Assembly: GCA_937899075.1 (NCBI GenBank)
Contig: CALDJX010000422.1
Coordinates: 1 to 49,064, forward strand
Length of the DNA stretch: 49,064 nt
From: an uncultured Planctomyces sp.
GTDB lineage: Bacteria; Planctomycetota; Planctomycetia; Planctomycetales; Planctomycetaceae
Direction of reading: 5' to 3'
The number at the start of each line of letters is the position of its first letter. The stretch's first letter is position 1. The position numbers and the translations under genes were made by a program. This document shows, piece by piece, positions 7,673 to 16,556 of the stretch. The notes under the pieces were generated by a model. The model saw nothing but the letters and a program-made list of their open reading frames with translations. It ran no database searches and was not told the origin of the DNA.

Positions 7673-9229
7673 CTACTGGTAGTAACCCGGCTGGGCCGGC
7701 ATCTGTTGATAGCCTTGCTGTGGGTAGCCGCTCGGCTGAGCGTACTGGAGCTGCTGGAATTGTGGCTGCTGCGGCACCAGTTGAGTTTGTGGAACGAGCT
7801 GCTGCTGAGGCATCGCTCCGAACTGCCCACCGTACTGTGGACCGATTGGCTGGCCGGCGTTCTGCTGCCAAACGGCGTGCGTGCCAGCGTTCGGCTGCTG
7901 CGATTGCATGGCGTATCCCGGCGCCGCGTTCTGTGGTGCTGAGAAGTACGCCTGGCCTTGCGGCATCTGCATGATCGGCCCTTGCGGCACGGTCATGATC
8001 GGGTTCATCGGCGGAGCACCCGTTGGACCTGCCTGCGGATAGCCCGGCTGGACTCCGTAGTTCTGAGGACTGTTCTGCATCGGACCATTCTGCATCGGAC
8101 CGCCCTGCATCGGAGCGTTCTGGTACGGCTGAGTATTCTGGTACTGCTGAGCAGGTTGGTACATCGGCTGAGGCTGCGGGTAGGCCTGCTGAACCGGCGC
8201 CGACTGCCCGTAGCCCTGAGGTCCGTTTTGTGGATAGCCCATGCCTTGTGGTGAAGCTCCGTTCTGAGCCGGTTGTCCGTAGGCAGGCTGAGCGAACGCT
8301 CCGGGCGCGGCCAACTCCTGGTAGCCTTGTGTCGGAACGGCTGGCGTGGCCGGTGCCGCGGCAAATTGTTGCAACTGTCGGGGTTCCTCAGGTTGCTGTT
8401 GAGCCTGTTGATTCTGCTGGTCTTCCTGGAATCTCGTGTGGTTGGGTTGCTGCCAGGGCTGCAACTGCGATTTGTCCTGAGACTGCATCTGCTGGTGCAT
8501 CAGCTGCATCTGGAAGGTCTGTTCTTCGAGCTGCTTCTGAAGCTGGTCCATTCGCTCGATGTACTCAGGTGAAATCGATTCGGCCGGTGCGGACGCCGGC
8601 TGCGGGATTGTTCGTTGATAATACGGTGTCGTGATGCCAGGAATTGAAGCGCCGGTGTATCCCTGCTGGAAGGCAGCGGCCTGTTGCAGAGGCGACATCT
8701 GTCCGTTCGCTGAACCTGGAGAAGTCGCCGGTGCGTACTGCGGATCGGGAGCCATCATGAAAGACTGATTCTGAGCGTAGTCGCCGTAGGACGGAGGATC
8801 GAGACTCGCTGAACCACCCATGCCAAAGTTCGGATGCATGCCCGATCGCTGGCGGTACTTGTGGTACCACTGGTGCGAATACGCCATGACAGGGCTCATG
8901 CCCCACCGACCAGCGACTTCCATCTGAGCCAGCACGTGCTTGTAGTTGTGCGGCCGGAAGGAACCGTAGCCGGCGTGCGCGGGCAGTTCCTGGAAGTAGC
9001 CATGCAGCCACGGTTCGGGCGAGTCGAACGGGTAAAGCTGATCGCCGCCTCCGCCACCGCCGGACGAAACCGAATCGTACGGATTCGAGAATCCGCCCTG
9101 GCCGGCCACGAACGATCCGGAAGCCATGCCTGGCGAGAATGCCATGCCGCCATCCATTCCGCATCCGCCCGGTCCGCATTGTCCAGGACTTGCCGCGACG
9201 GTCAGAGCTAAAAGCCATCCACTCAACAT
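7673..9229 (-). CDS. Secreted Gln/Pro-rich low-complexity protein
   Basis: The product of 518 residues has a short signal peptide (MLSGWLLALTVAA). A Gly-rich and Cys-containing stretch follows, then a region of about 130 residues with a Tyr/His-rich, more ordered look (FQELPAHAGYGSFRPHNYKHV, here split as FQELPAHAGY and GSFRPHNYKHV), and a predicted coiled coil (about 225-260) rich in Gln and Glu. The C-terminal half is almost entirely Pro, Gln, Ala, Gly, Tyr and Asn with many MQNGP and YPQ repeats. The start at 9229 is chosen because GGAGGGGG lies just upstream and the signal peptide begins there; the frame is open ten codons further. No enzyme motif is visible. It may be a cell-surface or matrix protein. 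It is divergent from another secreted low-complexity gene at 9877. Confidence 0.85.
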   Translation of the reverse strand: MLSGWLLALTVAASPGQCGPGGCGMDGGMAFSPGMASGSFVAGQGGFSNPYDSVSSGGGGGGDQLYPFDSPEPWLHGYFQELPAHAGYGSFRPHNYKHVLAQMEVAGRWGMSPVMAYSHQWYHKYRQRSGMHPNFGMGGSASLDPPSYGDYAQNQSFMMAPDPQYAPATSPGSANGQMSPLQQAAAFQQGYTGASIPGITTPYYQRTIPQPASAPAESISPEYIERMDQLQKQLEEQTFQMQLMHQQMQSQDKSQLQPWQQPNHTRFQEDQQNQQAQQQPEEPRQLQQFAAAPATPAVPTQGYQELAAPGAFAQPAYGQPAQNGASPQGMGYPQNGPQGYGQSAPVQQAYPQPQPMYQPAQQYQNTQPYQNAPMQGGPMQNGPMQNSPQNYGVQPGYPQAGPTGAPPMNPIMTVPQGPIMQMPQGQAYFSAPQNAAPGYAMQSQQPNAGTHAVWQQNAGQPIGPQYGGQFGAMPQQQLVPQTQLVPQQPQFQQLQYAQPSGYPQQGYQQMPAQPGYYQ

Positions 9230-9876
9230 GAGAACCCCCTCCGTGGAGTTTTCGGGCAAGCCTTACAACAAGGTGCCCGATCAGCGTGCGCAAAACTCGA
9301 ATGCAATGATCTGTCGTTCTTCAGCTCCGAACCGCCGCCAAAGCGAATGCCTGGCCAGGATCGGTGTGTCATGAACGAACGGATGAATCAGTAATTTGAC
9401 TCTGACGTCTCGATATTCCGCGTTGGAACCGCGAGGCGCAGCGTCCGGTCGTCTGCCGAGGCTCTGTTTGTTTCGCGAAGCATCCATGCCGCGCGAACCG
9501 ACAGAACTGGTTCTGCAGTATCAATCATTATCTTCGTCAAAGTCTGCCGGCCAAATCCTGCAAACTTCCGGGAACGTGCGAGGTCCGCTTATGCCAGAGT
9601 GACGCCCGGATATACTCGACCATGCTTGCGTGTTCTTCCTGTTTTGCCCGTCTTGTTCCGAGTGTTCGGACAATGAGGTGAGGCGGGCTGATCTTCCCCT
9701 CGATCAGACGGCCGGTAACGGATGCGGCCACGAACGCTCAGCAGCGGAGACTTCGGCGCGAATTTCGTGCCGTAAGTGCTTCGTGGATATGGCTTTGCCC
9801 GTCTCCCGTCAGTCGTTTCCGGCTGGCTCACTTTTTCGAAGTCGACATTCGGCGACTCAAACTGAGGGGATACTCG
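9230..9876. other. Divergent intergenic region of two secreted-protein genes
   Basis: This is 647 bases between divergent starts. I see no gene with coding character. The ends carry good ribosome sites for both neighbours (GGAGGGGG for the minus-strand gene, GAGGGG for the plus-strand gene). Promoters must lie here but none is clear enough to mark. Confidence 0.4.
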
Positions 9877-10584
9877 ATGTACCGCAACTTTTTGACGATG
9901 GCCGCCCTGGCAGCGGCCGCAGGCTGGTCAGCTCAAGCATCAGCTCAGTATCCGACCGCTTTGCCGGCTCCGGTCGCAGCACCTTACACGGTGCCGACGC
10001 AGCAAATTGTGACGACGCCGTCCGACGGTCGACTCCTTGGTCCTGCGCCCGCTCCGGGAGCGCGGACCTTCACTGTTCAGTACGTTCCGGCCGCTCCGAA
10101 TTCGGTCGTCCCCGGAACCGCTGGTGCGCCGACCGTTGTCACGCAGCCACGACCGATCCCGCCGACGGCTGGAAACATCACCGCGATTTCTCCGCAACCG
10201 ACCTACGCAACCACGACGATGCATCAGCCCGTCATGCCGGCGTACCCGGTCACAAACATCGTGAGTCACCCGGCTCAGATGATCCCGCAGAACACTCAGG
10301 TCTACACGCCGAGCTACTACTATTACTACTACCAGCAGCCGTACGAAGCACCAGCCGCTCCGATGGTGGCACAGATTGCTCCCGTTCAGATGGTACCTGT
10401 CGTTCCGATTCAGCCCGTATCGATTGACGCGTTCAGCGGAGCTTACACCGGCGCATCGGGCCCGATGTCCAACTCTCGCGGAGAAATGGGCCACGTCCGC
10501 TACCCGTACTACAGCTACCGCCGCCCCTGGTACTACTCAGGCCAGCCGAGCTTCAACGTGACCATCCCAGGCCCCGTCTGGTAA
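9877..10584 (+). CDS. Secreted Ala/Pro/Tyr-rich protein of unknown function
   Basis: The 235-residue product begins with a clear Sec signal peptide (MYRNFLTMAALAAAAGWSAQ, cleavage after the ASA that follows). The rest is low complexity, with Pro-Ala-Val-Thr-rich runs and a block of six tyrosines (PSYYYYYYQQPYEAPAAP), ending in another Tyr/Arg/Trp-rich segment (PYYSYRRPWYYSG). GAGGGG lies eight bases before the ATG. No domain is recognised. The composition is like that of structural or adhesive surface proteins. A strong terminator follows at 10701, so it is a single-gene unit. A similar low-complexity secreted gene is divergent upstream. Confidence 0.85.
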   Translation: MYRNFLTMAALAAAAGWSAQASAQYPTALPAPVAAPYTVPTQQIVTTPSDGRLLGPAPAPGARTFTVQYVPAAPNSVVPGTAGAPTVVTQPRPIPPTAGNITAISPQPTYATTTMHQPVMPAYPVTNIVSHPAQMIPQNTQVYTPSYYYYYYQQPYEAPAAPMVAQIAPVQMVPVVPIQPVSIDAFSGAYTGASGPMSNSRGEMGHVRYPYYSYRRPWYYSGQPSFNVTIPGPVW

Positions 10585-10700
10585 GACCGAGCCCTTTCAC
10601 TCTTCCTCTGGGAGAGTCGGCCTCTCAGGGCCAAAGAGGGTTACGAACAAAGAACATCGCAGGTCAGGCAGCTTTTACGATCAGCCTGTACCCAACTCGA

Positions 10701-10732
10701 AAAGGCCACTGCATCATCGCAGTGGCCTTTTT
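10701..10732 (+). terminator. Intrinsic terminator after the Tyr-rich secreted protein
   Basis: A perfect 12-bp stem (AAAGGCCACTGC with GCAGTGGCCTTT), a six-base loop ATCATC and a run of five T (10728-10732) form a textbook rho-independent terminator. The A/T ends make it usable in both directions. Confidence 0.9.
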
Positions 10733-10756
10733 GCATTGAGAGGGGTTTTCAATAAT

Positions 10757-10863
10757 CGGTTTTGAATATCGAATATCGAACAAGGAATGTCGAAATCTGA
10801 AGTTGGCACGAACGACTTCGAGTTTCGACATTCCTTGTTCGATATTCGATATTCACGGTTCCG
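10757..10863. repeat. Palindromic element, intact copy (GAATATCG family)
   Basis: Perfect 32-bp inverted arms lie at 10764-10795 and 10823-10854, with imperfect pairing extending further in. The arms start with GAATATCGAATATCGAACA. It is a near-intact version of the element at 7535-7634 and lies about 85 bases before the permease gene. It has no coding capacity and would form a strong hairpin in RNA or single-stranded DNA. Confidence 0.85.
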
Positions 10864-10946
10864 TACGACCGGCTGCTCTGTAACGCAAATCCGTTAGACT
10901 TACGTGCGACGTACCGTGATTACAGGAACGACGACGGACCCGAACC

Positions 10947-13460
10947 ATGTGGCAGGATCTTCGCTACGGCTTGCGAATGCTCAGAAAGAGTCCCGGCTTT
11001 ACGACCGTGGCTGTGCTGACGCTTGCGCTGGGCATCGGAGCGACGACCGCGATCTTCAGCGTCTTCAAAGCGGTGGTCCTTCAGCCGTTGCCGTTCTACG
11101 AACCTGACCGGCTGGTCGTTCTGTGGGAACGCGGACCGAAACACGGCAGCGAGCGGGACGCTGTGAATCGACAACTCTACGCGTACTGGAAGGAGCAGAA
11201 CACTGTTTGCTCCGAGATGTCGTACCTCTGGAATTTCTCGTACATGACGCGGAAGTTTCGTCTTGTCGAAAACGGCACGATGCAGACGATTCAGGGGCGT
11301 TACGTGCCTTCCAATTTCTTCCGGGTGTTCGGCGTTGAACCGATCCTCGGCCGGACATTCGCGCCGGAAGAAGACGTCCACAATCCAGATCCGATGGTGG
11401 TGATCAGCCACCAATTCTGGATGCAGTCGTTCGGCGGCAATGCAGATGCGATCGGCAAGACGGTGACGCTGCAGAACCACGACGGGCAAAGACCGTACAC
11501 CGTGATCGGCGTCATGCCACGCGGCTTCGAGTTTCCCGCTGAATGCCAAATCTGGCTGCCAGCGGGAATTTTCAGGCCGCCGCCAAAGCCGGTTGATTCC
11601 GGACGGAAACTCGACGGCAAAGGGCACGACCTGCTCGTCTTCGCGCGACTGAAACCTGGCGTCACGGTCGAGCAAGCCAGCGCGGACTTGACGACAATTT
11701 CGGCACGCCTTGTCGAGAGATTTCCTGATGCGTGGTTCGGTTCTGAAGTCGACGTCGTGCCGTTGAGCGACGAACTGATGGGTGACCTGAAGCCTGCGAT
11801 GTGGGTGCTGGTTGGAGCCGTCACGGCCGTTCTGTTGATCGCGTGTGCCAACGTTGCGAATCTGTTGCTCGCTCGCGCCGCCACTCGCGAGCGGGAAATT
11901 GCGTTGCGAACAGCACTGGGTGCGGGCCGCGGGCGAGTCATGCGGCAACTGTTTACCGAAGGTCTGCTGCTGGCAGCGATCAGCGGCTCGCTGGGAATCC
12001 TGCTGGCGGTATGGGGAGTGGACGCTCTGGCAACCATTGTCCCGGCGGCAGGCAGCTCCGAAAGTCATGCCAGTCTCGTTCAGTCTGAAGCAGTTCGCGA
12101 CGTGCCGATCGACGGCGTCGTACTGGCCGTGGCGATGGGCGTCACGCTGCTGACGGGAGTTCTGTTCGGGCTGGCTCCAATGCTGCATACCTGGAAGCAG
12201 GACCTGACCGAATCGCTGAACGCGACGGGCCGAGGTTCAACTCGCAGCCGAGCGGGGCAGCGAGTCCTTCACGTCCTCGTCTGCGGACAGGTTGCCGGCG
12301 CGATCGTTCTGCTGATCGCGGCCGTGCTGATGATTCAGAGCTTTGCGAGATTGCTGCATGTCGATCCGGGCTTCAATCCGCAAGGACTTCTGACAGGGAC
12401 GATTGAGTTTTCGGGTCACTACACTGAGAGCATGATGGATCGCTACGAGGTGACGCGGCGGATTCTGGATCGTGTTCAGAAGATTCCGGGCGTCGTCTCG
12501 GCGAGCGGAGTTCATGAGCTGCCGCTGGTCAGGCCTGGACGCTGGACGCGAATCGTCATTCGAGAAGATCAGCAGTTTGCTCCATCCGGAACGCCACTGG
12601 CCACGGCCGATCTGGACCCCGTCACCCCGAACTATTTTCGAACGATGCAAATCTCGCTGCTCAGCGGCCGGCCTTTCAACGACCTGGATAACCGCGAGAA
12701 CCCACCCGTTGCGATCATCAATCAGAAGCTGGCACTCCGCCTGTGGCCAGACGGAACCGATCCCGTCGGGAAGATGATCGGAGTTGGACACTCACTCGCA
12801 AACTCCTGGAGGATGCAGGAACTCGTCGGCGTGGTCGGCGACACGAGAAGCCTGCGGCTCGATCAACCCGGTCCGGCAACCATCTATTTTCCGTTCGGAC
12901 AAATGTGGCCAGGCGGAACGACGGTCCTCAATCTGGTCGTCCGGACGAACGGCGATCCTCTCGCACTGGCAGAGCCGCTGCGCGAGCAAATCCTCAGCGT
13001 GATGCCCGACCAGCCGGTCACCAACATCCGCACGCTCGAAAACGTCTCCGGCGATTCGATGGCTCGATCAGAATTCCAGATGATCCTGCTGGGCATCTTC
13101 GCGGCCGTGGCGTTTGTGCTGGCAGCTCTGGGAATCTACGGAGTGGTTTCGTGGTGGGTCACCAGCCGCATCCGCGAAATCGGAATCCGCATGGCACTGG
13201 GAGCACAGCCACGCGACGTGATGAAACAGATCGTCGCTCACAGTCTGAAACTCACATCCATCGGCGTCGCCATCGGTCTCGCCCTTGCCTGGAGCCTCAC
13301 CCGAGTCCTGCAAAGCCAGCTCTACGAAACACCGACCGTCGATCCCGCACTCTTCATCGGCATCGCGCTGCTGCTACTGCTGGTCGCAATCATCGCCTGC
13401 ATCATCCCCGCCCGAAGAGCGATGCGGGTCGACCCAATGTCGGCCCTCCGCTGTGAGTGA
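10947..13460 (+). CDS. Orphan MacB/FtsX-type permease (ADOP-like)
   Basis: The product of 837 residues starts with WQDLRYGLRMLRKSPGFT and continues into TVAVLTLALGIGATTAIFS, the signature of the large duplicated permeases first noted in Acidobacteria. It has two MacB-type periplasmic core domains (about 40-260 and 480-690). It also has two FtsX domains, with membrane segments near 275-300, 330-350, 385-410, 435-460, 710-735, 765-785 and 800-825. Such proteins normally work in ABC complexes of the MacB type, but no ATPase gene adjoins it. It may export peptides or lipoproteins with a partner coded elsewhere. A hairpin (13459-13486) overlaps the stop codon. Confidence 0.9.
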   Translation: MWQDLRYGLRMLRKSPGFTTVAVLTLALGIGATTAIFSVFKAVVLQPLPFYEPDRLVVLWERGPKHGSERDAVNRQLYAYWKEQNTVCSEMSYLWNFSYMTRKFRLVENGTMQTIQGRYVPSNFFRVFGVEPILGRTFAPEEDVHNPDPMVVISHQFWMQSFGGNADAIGKTVTLQNHDGQRPYTVIGVMPRGFEFPAECQIWLPAGIFRPPPKPVDSGRKLDGKGHDLLVFARLKPGVTVEQASADLTTISARLVERFPDAWFGSEVDVVPLSDELMGDLKPAMWVLVGAVTAVLLIACANVANLLLARAATREREIALRTALGAGRGRVMRQLFTEGLLLAAISGSLGILLAVWGVDALATIVPAAGSSESHASLVQSEAVRDVPIDGVVLAVAMGVTLLTGVLFGLAPMLHTWKQDLTESLNATGRGSTRSRAGQRVLHVLVCGQVAGAIVLLIAAVLMIQSFARLLHVDPGFNPQGLLTGTIEFSGHYTESMMDRYEVTRRILDRVQKIPGVVSASGVHELPLVRPGRWTRIVIREDQQFAPSGTPLATADLDPVTPNYFRTMQISLLSGRPFNDLDNRENPPVAIINQKLALRLWPDGTDPVGKMIGVGHSLANSWRMQELVGVVGDTRSLRLDQPGPATIYFPFGQMWPGGTTVLNLVVRTNGDPLALAEPLREQILSVMPDQPVTNIRTLENVSGDSMARSEFQMILLGIFAAVAFVLAALGIYGVVSWWVTSRIREIGIRMALGAQPRDVMKQIVAHSLKLTSIGVAIGLALAWSLTRVLQSQLYETPTVDPALFIGIALLLLLVAIIACIIPARRAMRVDPMSALRCE

Positions 13461-13486
13461 CGTTTCGCGGTTGCTCGCGAAGCGTC
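13459..13486 (+). terminator. Hairpin at the 3' end of the permease gene
   Basis: GACGTTTCGCG and CGCGAAGCGTC form an 11-bp stem with one G-T wobble and a six-base loop, starting at the stop codon. There is no T-run, so termination is uncertain. The remaining stretch to 13774 holds no gene and presumably the promoter of the acyltransferase gene. Confidence 0.35.
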
Positions 13487-13774
13487 GGACTCATCCAGGT
13501 TGTGACGAGGCGAATGGCCATCTGCGTGACTTCAATTGACCGATTTCGGCGCTCTCGGAATGGTCGTTGGGACTCGTTGTGAGAATTATTCACGGGGGAG
13601 CGCAGGCCTTGTAATCGGCATAGCTGGTCATGAGTTGTTGTCAACGATCAGCGCTGTCGCCGATGGCCGCGCACGTGCCGGCAGGCTGCCGGATTGAGAC
13701 ATAGAGTCTGCCTGTTGCCGCAGGTTGTTGGCCCTTTTTGTTGTCGAGAGATCTAGTCGCGAGAGCTGGACGAG

Positions 13775-15457
13775 ATGAATTTCAACACGCCATCATTTGC
13801 GCTCTTCATGCTGTGCGTGGGTGTGTTTTATGTCGTCGCTCAGTGTCTGAAGCTGCCGCGGTTTCAGAAGGTCGTTCTGCTGGCGGCCAGTTACTACTTC
13901 TACGGCTCGTGGGATCCGCAGTTTCTCACGCTGATTCTCATCTCAACCGCCATCGACTTCTGCTGCGGACTCGGCATTGACGACCAACAGCCGACTCGGA
14001 ATCAGCATGTCGGGCTGTTCGTTGCGCTGACCGTTTTCTCCGGACTTTTGACCGCTCCGATCAACTGGTCATCAATCGTGACCGGCTATCTGCCACTATC
14101 GGCTTTCGATGGCGGCTGGGGCGTTGAGCCTGGGACAACCGGCGTGTCGGCCGGATCGCTGATCTCGGGCAGTTGGCGGAATTGTGCGGCGTGCCTGTCG
14201 GCGGCTGCCGCAATTCTCAGCACGACGGCCTTCGGGTTTACTTTGACCGGCGCCACGCGTCGTCGCTTCTTTTTGTGGTTCAGTCTGGTCAGCAATCTCG
14301 CGCTGCTTGGCTTCTTCAAGTATTGCGATTTCTTTGTCGAGAGTTTCGGAACACTGACGGGCTGCGATACGAGCGGCAGCGTGCTGGGGATCATCGTCCC
14401 GGTCGGGATCTCGTTTTATACGTTCCAGACTTTGAGCTACACGATCGACATCTATCGTGGCGAAATGAAGCCCACGCGCAACCTGCTCGACTTCGCTTTG
14501 TTTGTGTCGTTCTTCCCGCAGCTTGTGGCCGGCCCGATCGAACGCGCCAGCGTCCTGCTGCCGCAACTTGCTGAACGCAGAAAACTCGACTGGCAGGGGA
14601 TTCAGGTCGGCAGCTGGCTGGTCGGTTGGGGATTGTTCAAGAAGATTTTCATCGCCGACAATCTGGCCCGGTTCGTCAACGAAGCGTACGCGCCCGGAGT
14701 GAATCCGGAAGGTCCGCTCGTTCTGTTTGCGACGTACGCTTTCGCGTTTCAGATCTACTGCGACTTCAGCGGTTACACCGACATCGCACGCGGCATCAGC
14801 CGCATGATGGGTGTTGAGCTGATGGTCAACTTCAACATTCCTTACGCCGCGACGAACCCGCAATCATTCTGGAGGCGATGGCACATCAGCCTGAGTACCT
14901 GGCTGCGCGATTACCTTTACGTTTCGCTCGGCGGCAACCGCGGCACCGGTGCTTTCATCTATCGAAACCTGATGCTGACCATGTTTCTGGGCGGTCTCTG
15001 GCACGGAGCACGCAGCAACTTTGTCTGGTGGGGCCTTTATCAGGGAGCCTTGTTGTGCGGGCATCGGCTGCTCGAACCGACGCTGCAACGAATCAGTCCG
15101 AGAGGTGGCTTTGGAAAGTCAGCGACTCGATTCTTCTGCTGGGCGTCGTTCATGCATCTGATGTGTTACGGCTGGTTGCTGTTCCGAGTCGATTCCAGCG
15201 AGCAGCTCGTCCAGATGACGACGGCGTTGTCGCATGGCTGGGAATCATGGACTCAACATGCCGGCCTGCTGGCTCGAATCCTCTGGTTCGCGTGGCCGCT
15301 GATGATCGTACAGTTCTTTCAGTATCGCAGCCGGAATCTGCTCGTCGTACTGACCTGGCCGTGGGCCATTCGGTGGGCATGTTATGTCGGGATGTTCTAT
15401 CTGACGGTGATTTTCGGAGCATTCGATGTCGTCGAATTCATCTACTTCCAGTTCTGA
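13775..15457 (+). CDS. MBOAT-family O-acyltransferase (AlgI-like)
   Basis: The product of 560 residues is a polytopic membrane protein of the AlgI/DltB branch of MBOAT acyltransferases, which move acyl groups (usually acetyl) across the membrane onto exported polysaccharides. Typical motifs are present: SYYFYGSWDP near the N-terminus, PVGISFYTFQTLSYTIDIYRG (read as PVGISFYTFQ and TLSYTIDIYRG), FFPQLVAGPIERA, FWRRWHISLSTWLRDYLY, and GGLWHGARSNFVWWGLYQG with the catalytic His in LWHG. The length is slightly above the usual 460-520 because of an extra insertion near residues 90-150. The next gene overlaps by 32 bases and encodes the extracytoplasmic partner. The pair most likely O-acetylates an exopolysaccharide. 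Confidence 0.93.
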   Translation: MNFNTPSFALFMLCVGVFYVVAQCLKLPRFQKVVLLAASYYFYGSWDPQFLTLILISTAIDFCCGLGIDDQQPTRNQHVGLFVALTVFSGLLTAPINWSSIVTGYLPLSAFDGGWGVEPGTTGVSAGSLISGSWRNCAACLSAAAAILSTTAFGFTLTGATRRRFFLWFSLVSNLALLGFFKYCDFFVESFGTLTGCDTSGSVLGIIVPVGISFYTFQTLSYTIDIYRGEMKPTRNLLDFALFVSFFPQLVAGPIERASVLLPQLAERRKLDWQGIQVGSWLVGWGLFKKIFIADNLARFVNEAYAPGVNPEGPLVLFATYAFAFQIYCDFSGYTDIARGISRMMGVELMVNFNIPYAATNPQSFWRRWHISLSTWLRDYLYVSLGGNRGTGAFIYRNLMLTMFLGGLWHGARSNFVWWGLYQGALLCGHRLLEPTLQRISPRGGFGKSATRFFCWASFMHLMCYGWLLFRVDSSEQLVQMTTALSHGWESWTQHAGLLARILWFAWPLMIVQFFQYRSRNLLVVLTWPWAIRWACYVGMFYLTVIFGAFDVVEFIYFQF

Positions 15458-16547
15458 GACCGCTGCGGTCGCTGTCGCGTCCGATCGCGAATTCAGTCGA
15501 CTGGAAACCGCTCCGCGCCGTCGGTTGCCGGTGGCGGCGATCGGTCTTGTCTGCACAGTCATTATCGTGGAGATATTCCTCTCGACACGTGTCGGCTGGT
15601 TTGCGGATCAGGCCGCATGGCAATGGCGTGAGAAGAAACGAGTTGTTGATTCGGGACAGCTCAACGGCGATGTCGCCGTGATTGGCACGAGCGTTCTGTT
15701 TCATGCCATTGATGCCGAAGAGGTCAACCGCCTGACGAAGAGCCCTCTGACTGTCACGAATCTGGCACTCAACGGAATGGCTCTGCACGCTCAGACGCAG
15801 ATGCTGGAAGACCTGCTGAGTCAGAGCGCCGCGCCGACTGCTGATCCCGAAACTTCAACAGGCAGAATCCAGCATGTGCTGCTGGAACTCCGGCACGCCG
15901 TCGTTGAAAAGAAGAACTGGGTGAGTGGGCCGTACTTTCGTCAGTGGGCTCGTTATTCGCAGTTTTCGAAAAGTGGATTCATGTGGTTCGAGCCGTCGCA
16001 GTCGTTCAGCTTTGCGGCAAACCGATCGTTGACGTCGTTTGCGTACCGTCGGTCTATCGACAACTTCATTCTTGACAGTGGCCTATCACGCGGTCTGACT
16101 GTGGATGTTCTGACGCGCAACCGTGAGGTCTCCGAGGAGATTGAGAAGTCGCGAGGCTTCTGCAAGGCGTCCGGCGGCGCAGGTCTGACTGACAGCGATG
16201 TTCCCGCGCCGCAGCCTCGACCGTGGGAGACCAACCATGCTGGTCTTGTCTGGCTGCATCGCTTGTTGGCGTTGTGCGAGGATCATGATATTCGAGTTAC
16301 GTTGTTACAGCCTCCGGTGCCGCAGTTCGTTCAGCACGATCGCGACGCTTCACAATTCGACGACGACTTTCGAGCGTTTGCCTCGAAGCTGCAGCAGCGG
16401 TATCCAAAAACCGTGGCAGGAATCTGGGCACCGTCCGGTTACCAGCTGTCCTGTTTTTCCGATGACCACCATCTCAGTTATGTCGGCGCGGAACGCCTCA
16501 CACGTGACCTTGCAGCGTGGCTTGATAAAGCGAAACCGACGCCGTGA
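15426..16547 (+). CDS. SGNH-hydrolase-like partner of the MBOAT acyltransferase
   Basis: The product of 373 residues has one membrane anchor (about 38-58, PVAAIGLVCTVIIVEIFLS), leaving the rest outside the cytoplasm. Just after it comes GDVAVIGTSVLFHAID, which fits the first SGNH block with the nucleophile Ser in GTS. Near the C-terminus FSDDHHLSYVGAERLTRDL fits the last block with its Asp-x-x-His. This arrangement is known from AlgJ/AlgX-type and DUF1574-like partners that finish acetyl transfer begun by an MBOAT protein. The start overlaps the previous gene by 32 bases in another frame, so expression is coupled. It ends nine bases from the convergent mraY. Confidence 0.8.
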   Translation: MSSNSSTSSSETAAVAVASDREFSRLETAPRRRLPVAAIGLVCTVIIVEIFLSTRVGWFADQAAWQWREKKRVVDSGQLNGDVAVIGTSVLFHAIDAEEVNRLTKSPLTVTNLALNGMALHAQTQMLEDLLSQSAAPTADPETSTGRIQHVLLELRHAVVEKKNWVSGPYFRQWARYSQFSKSGFMWFEPSQSFSFAANRSLTSFAYRRSIDNFILDSGLSRGLTVDVLTRNREVSEEIEKSRGFCKASGGAGLTDSDVPAPQPRPWETNHAGLVWLHRLLALCEDHDIRVTLLQPPVPQFVQHDRDASQFDDDFRAFASKLQQRYPKTVAGIWAPSGYQLSCFSDDHHLSYVGAERLTRDLAAWLDKAKPTP

Positions 16548-16556
16548 CGACTCCGC

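Noticed and set aside
10920-12188. 422-codon minus-strand frame inside the permease gene
   Set aside because: Its composition (Arg/His/Gln rich) is typical of antisense reading; the permease motifs on the plus strand are unambiguous.
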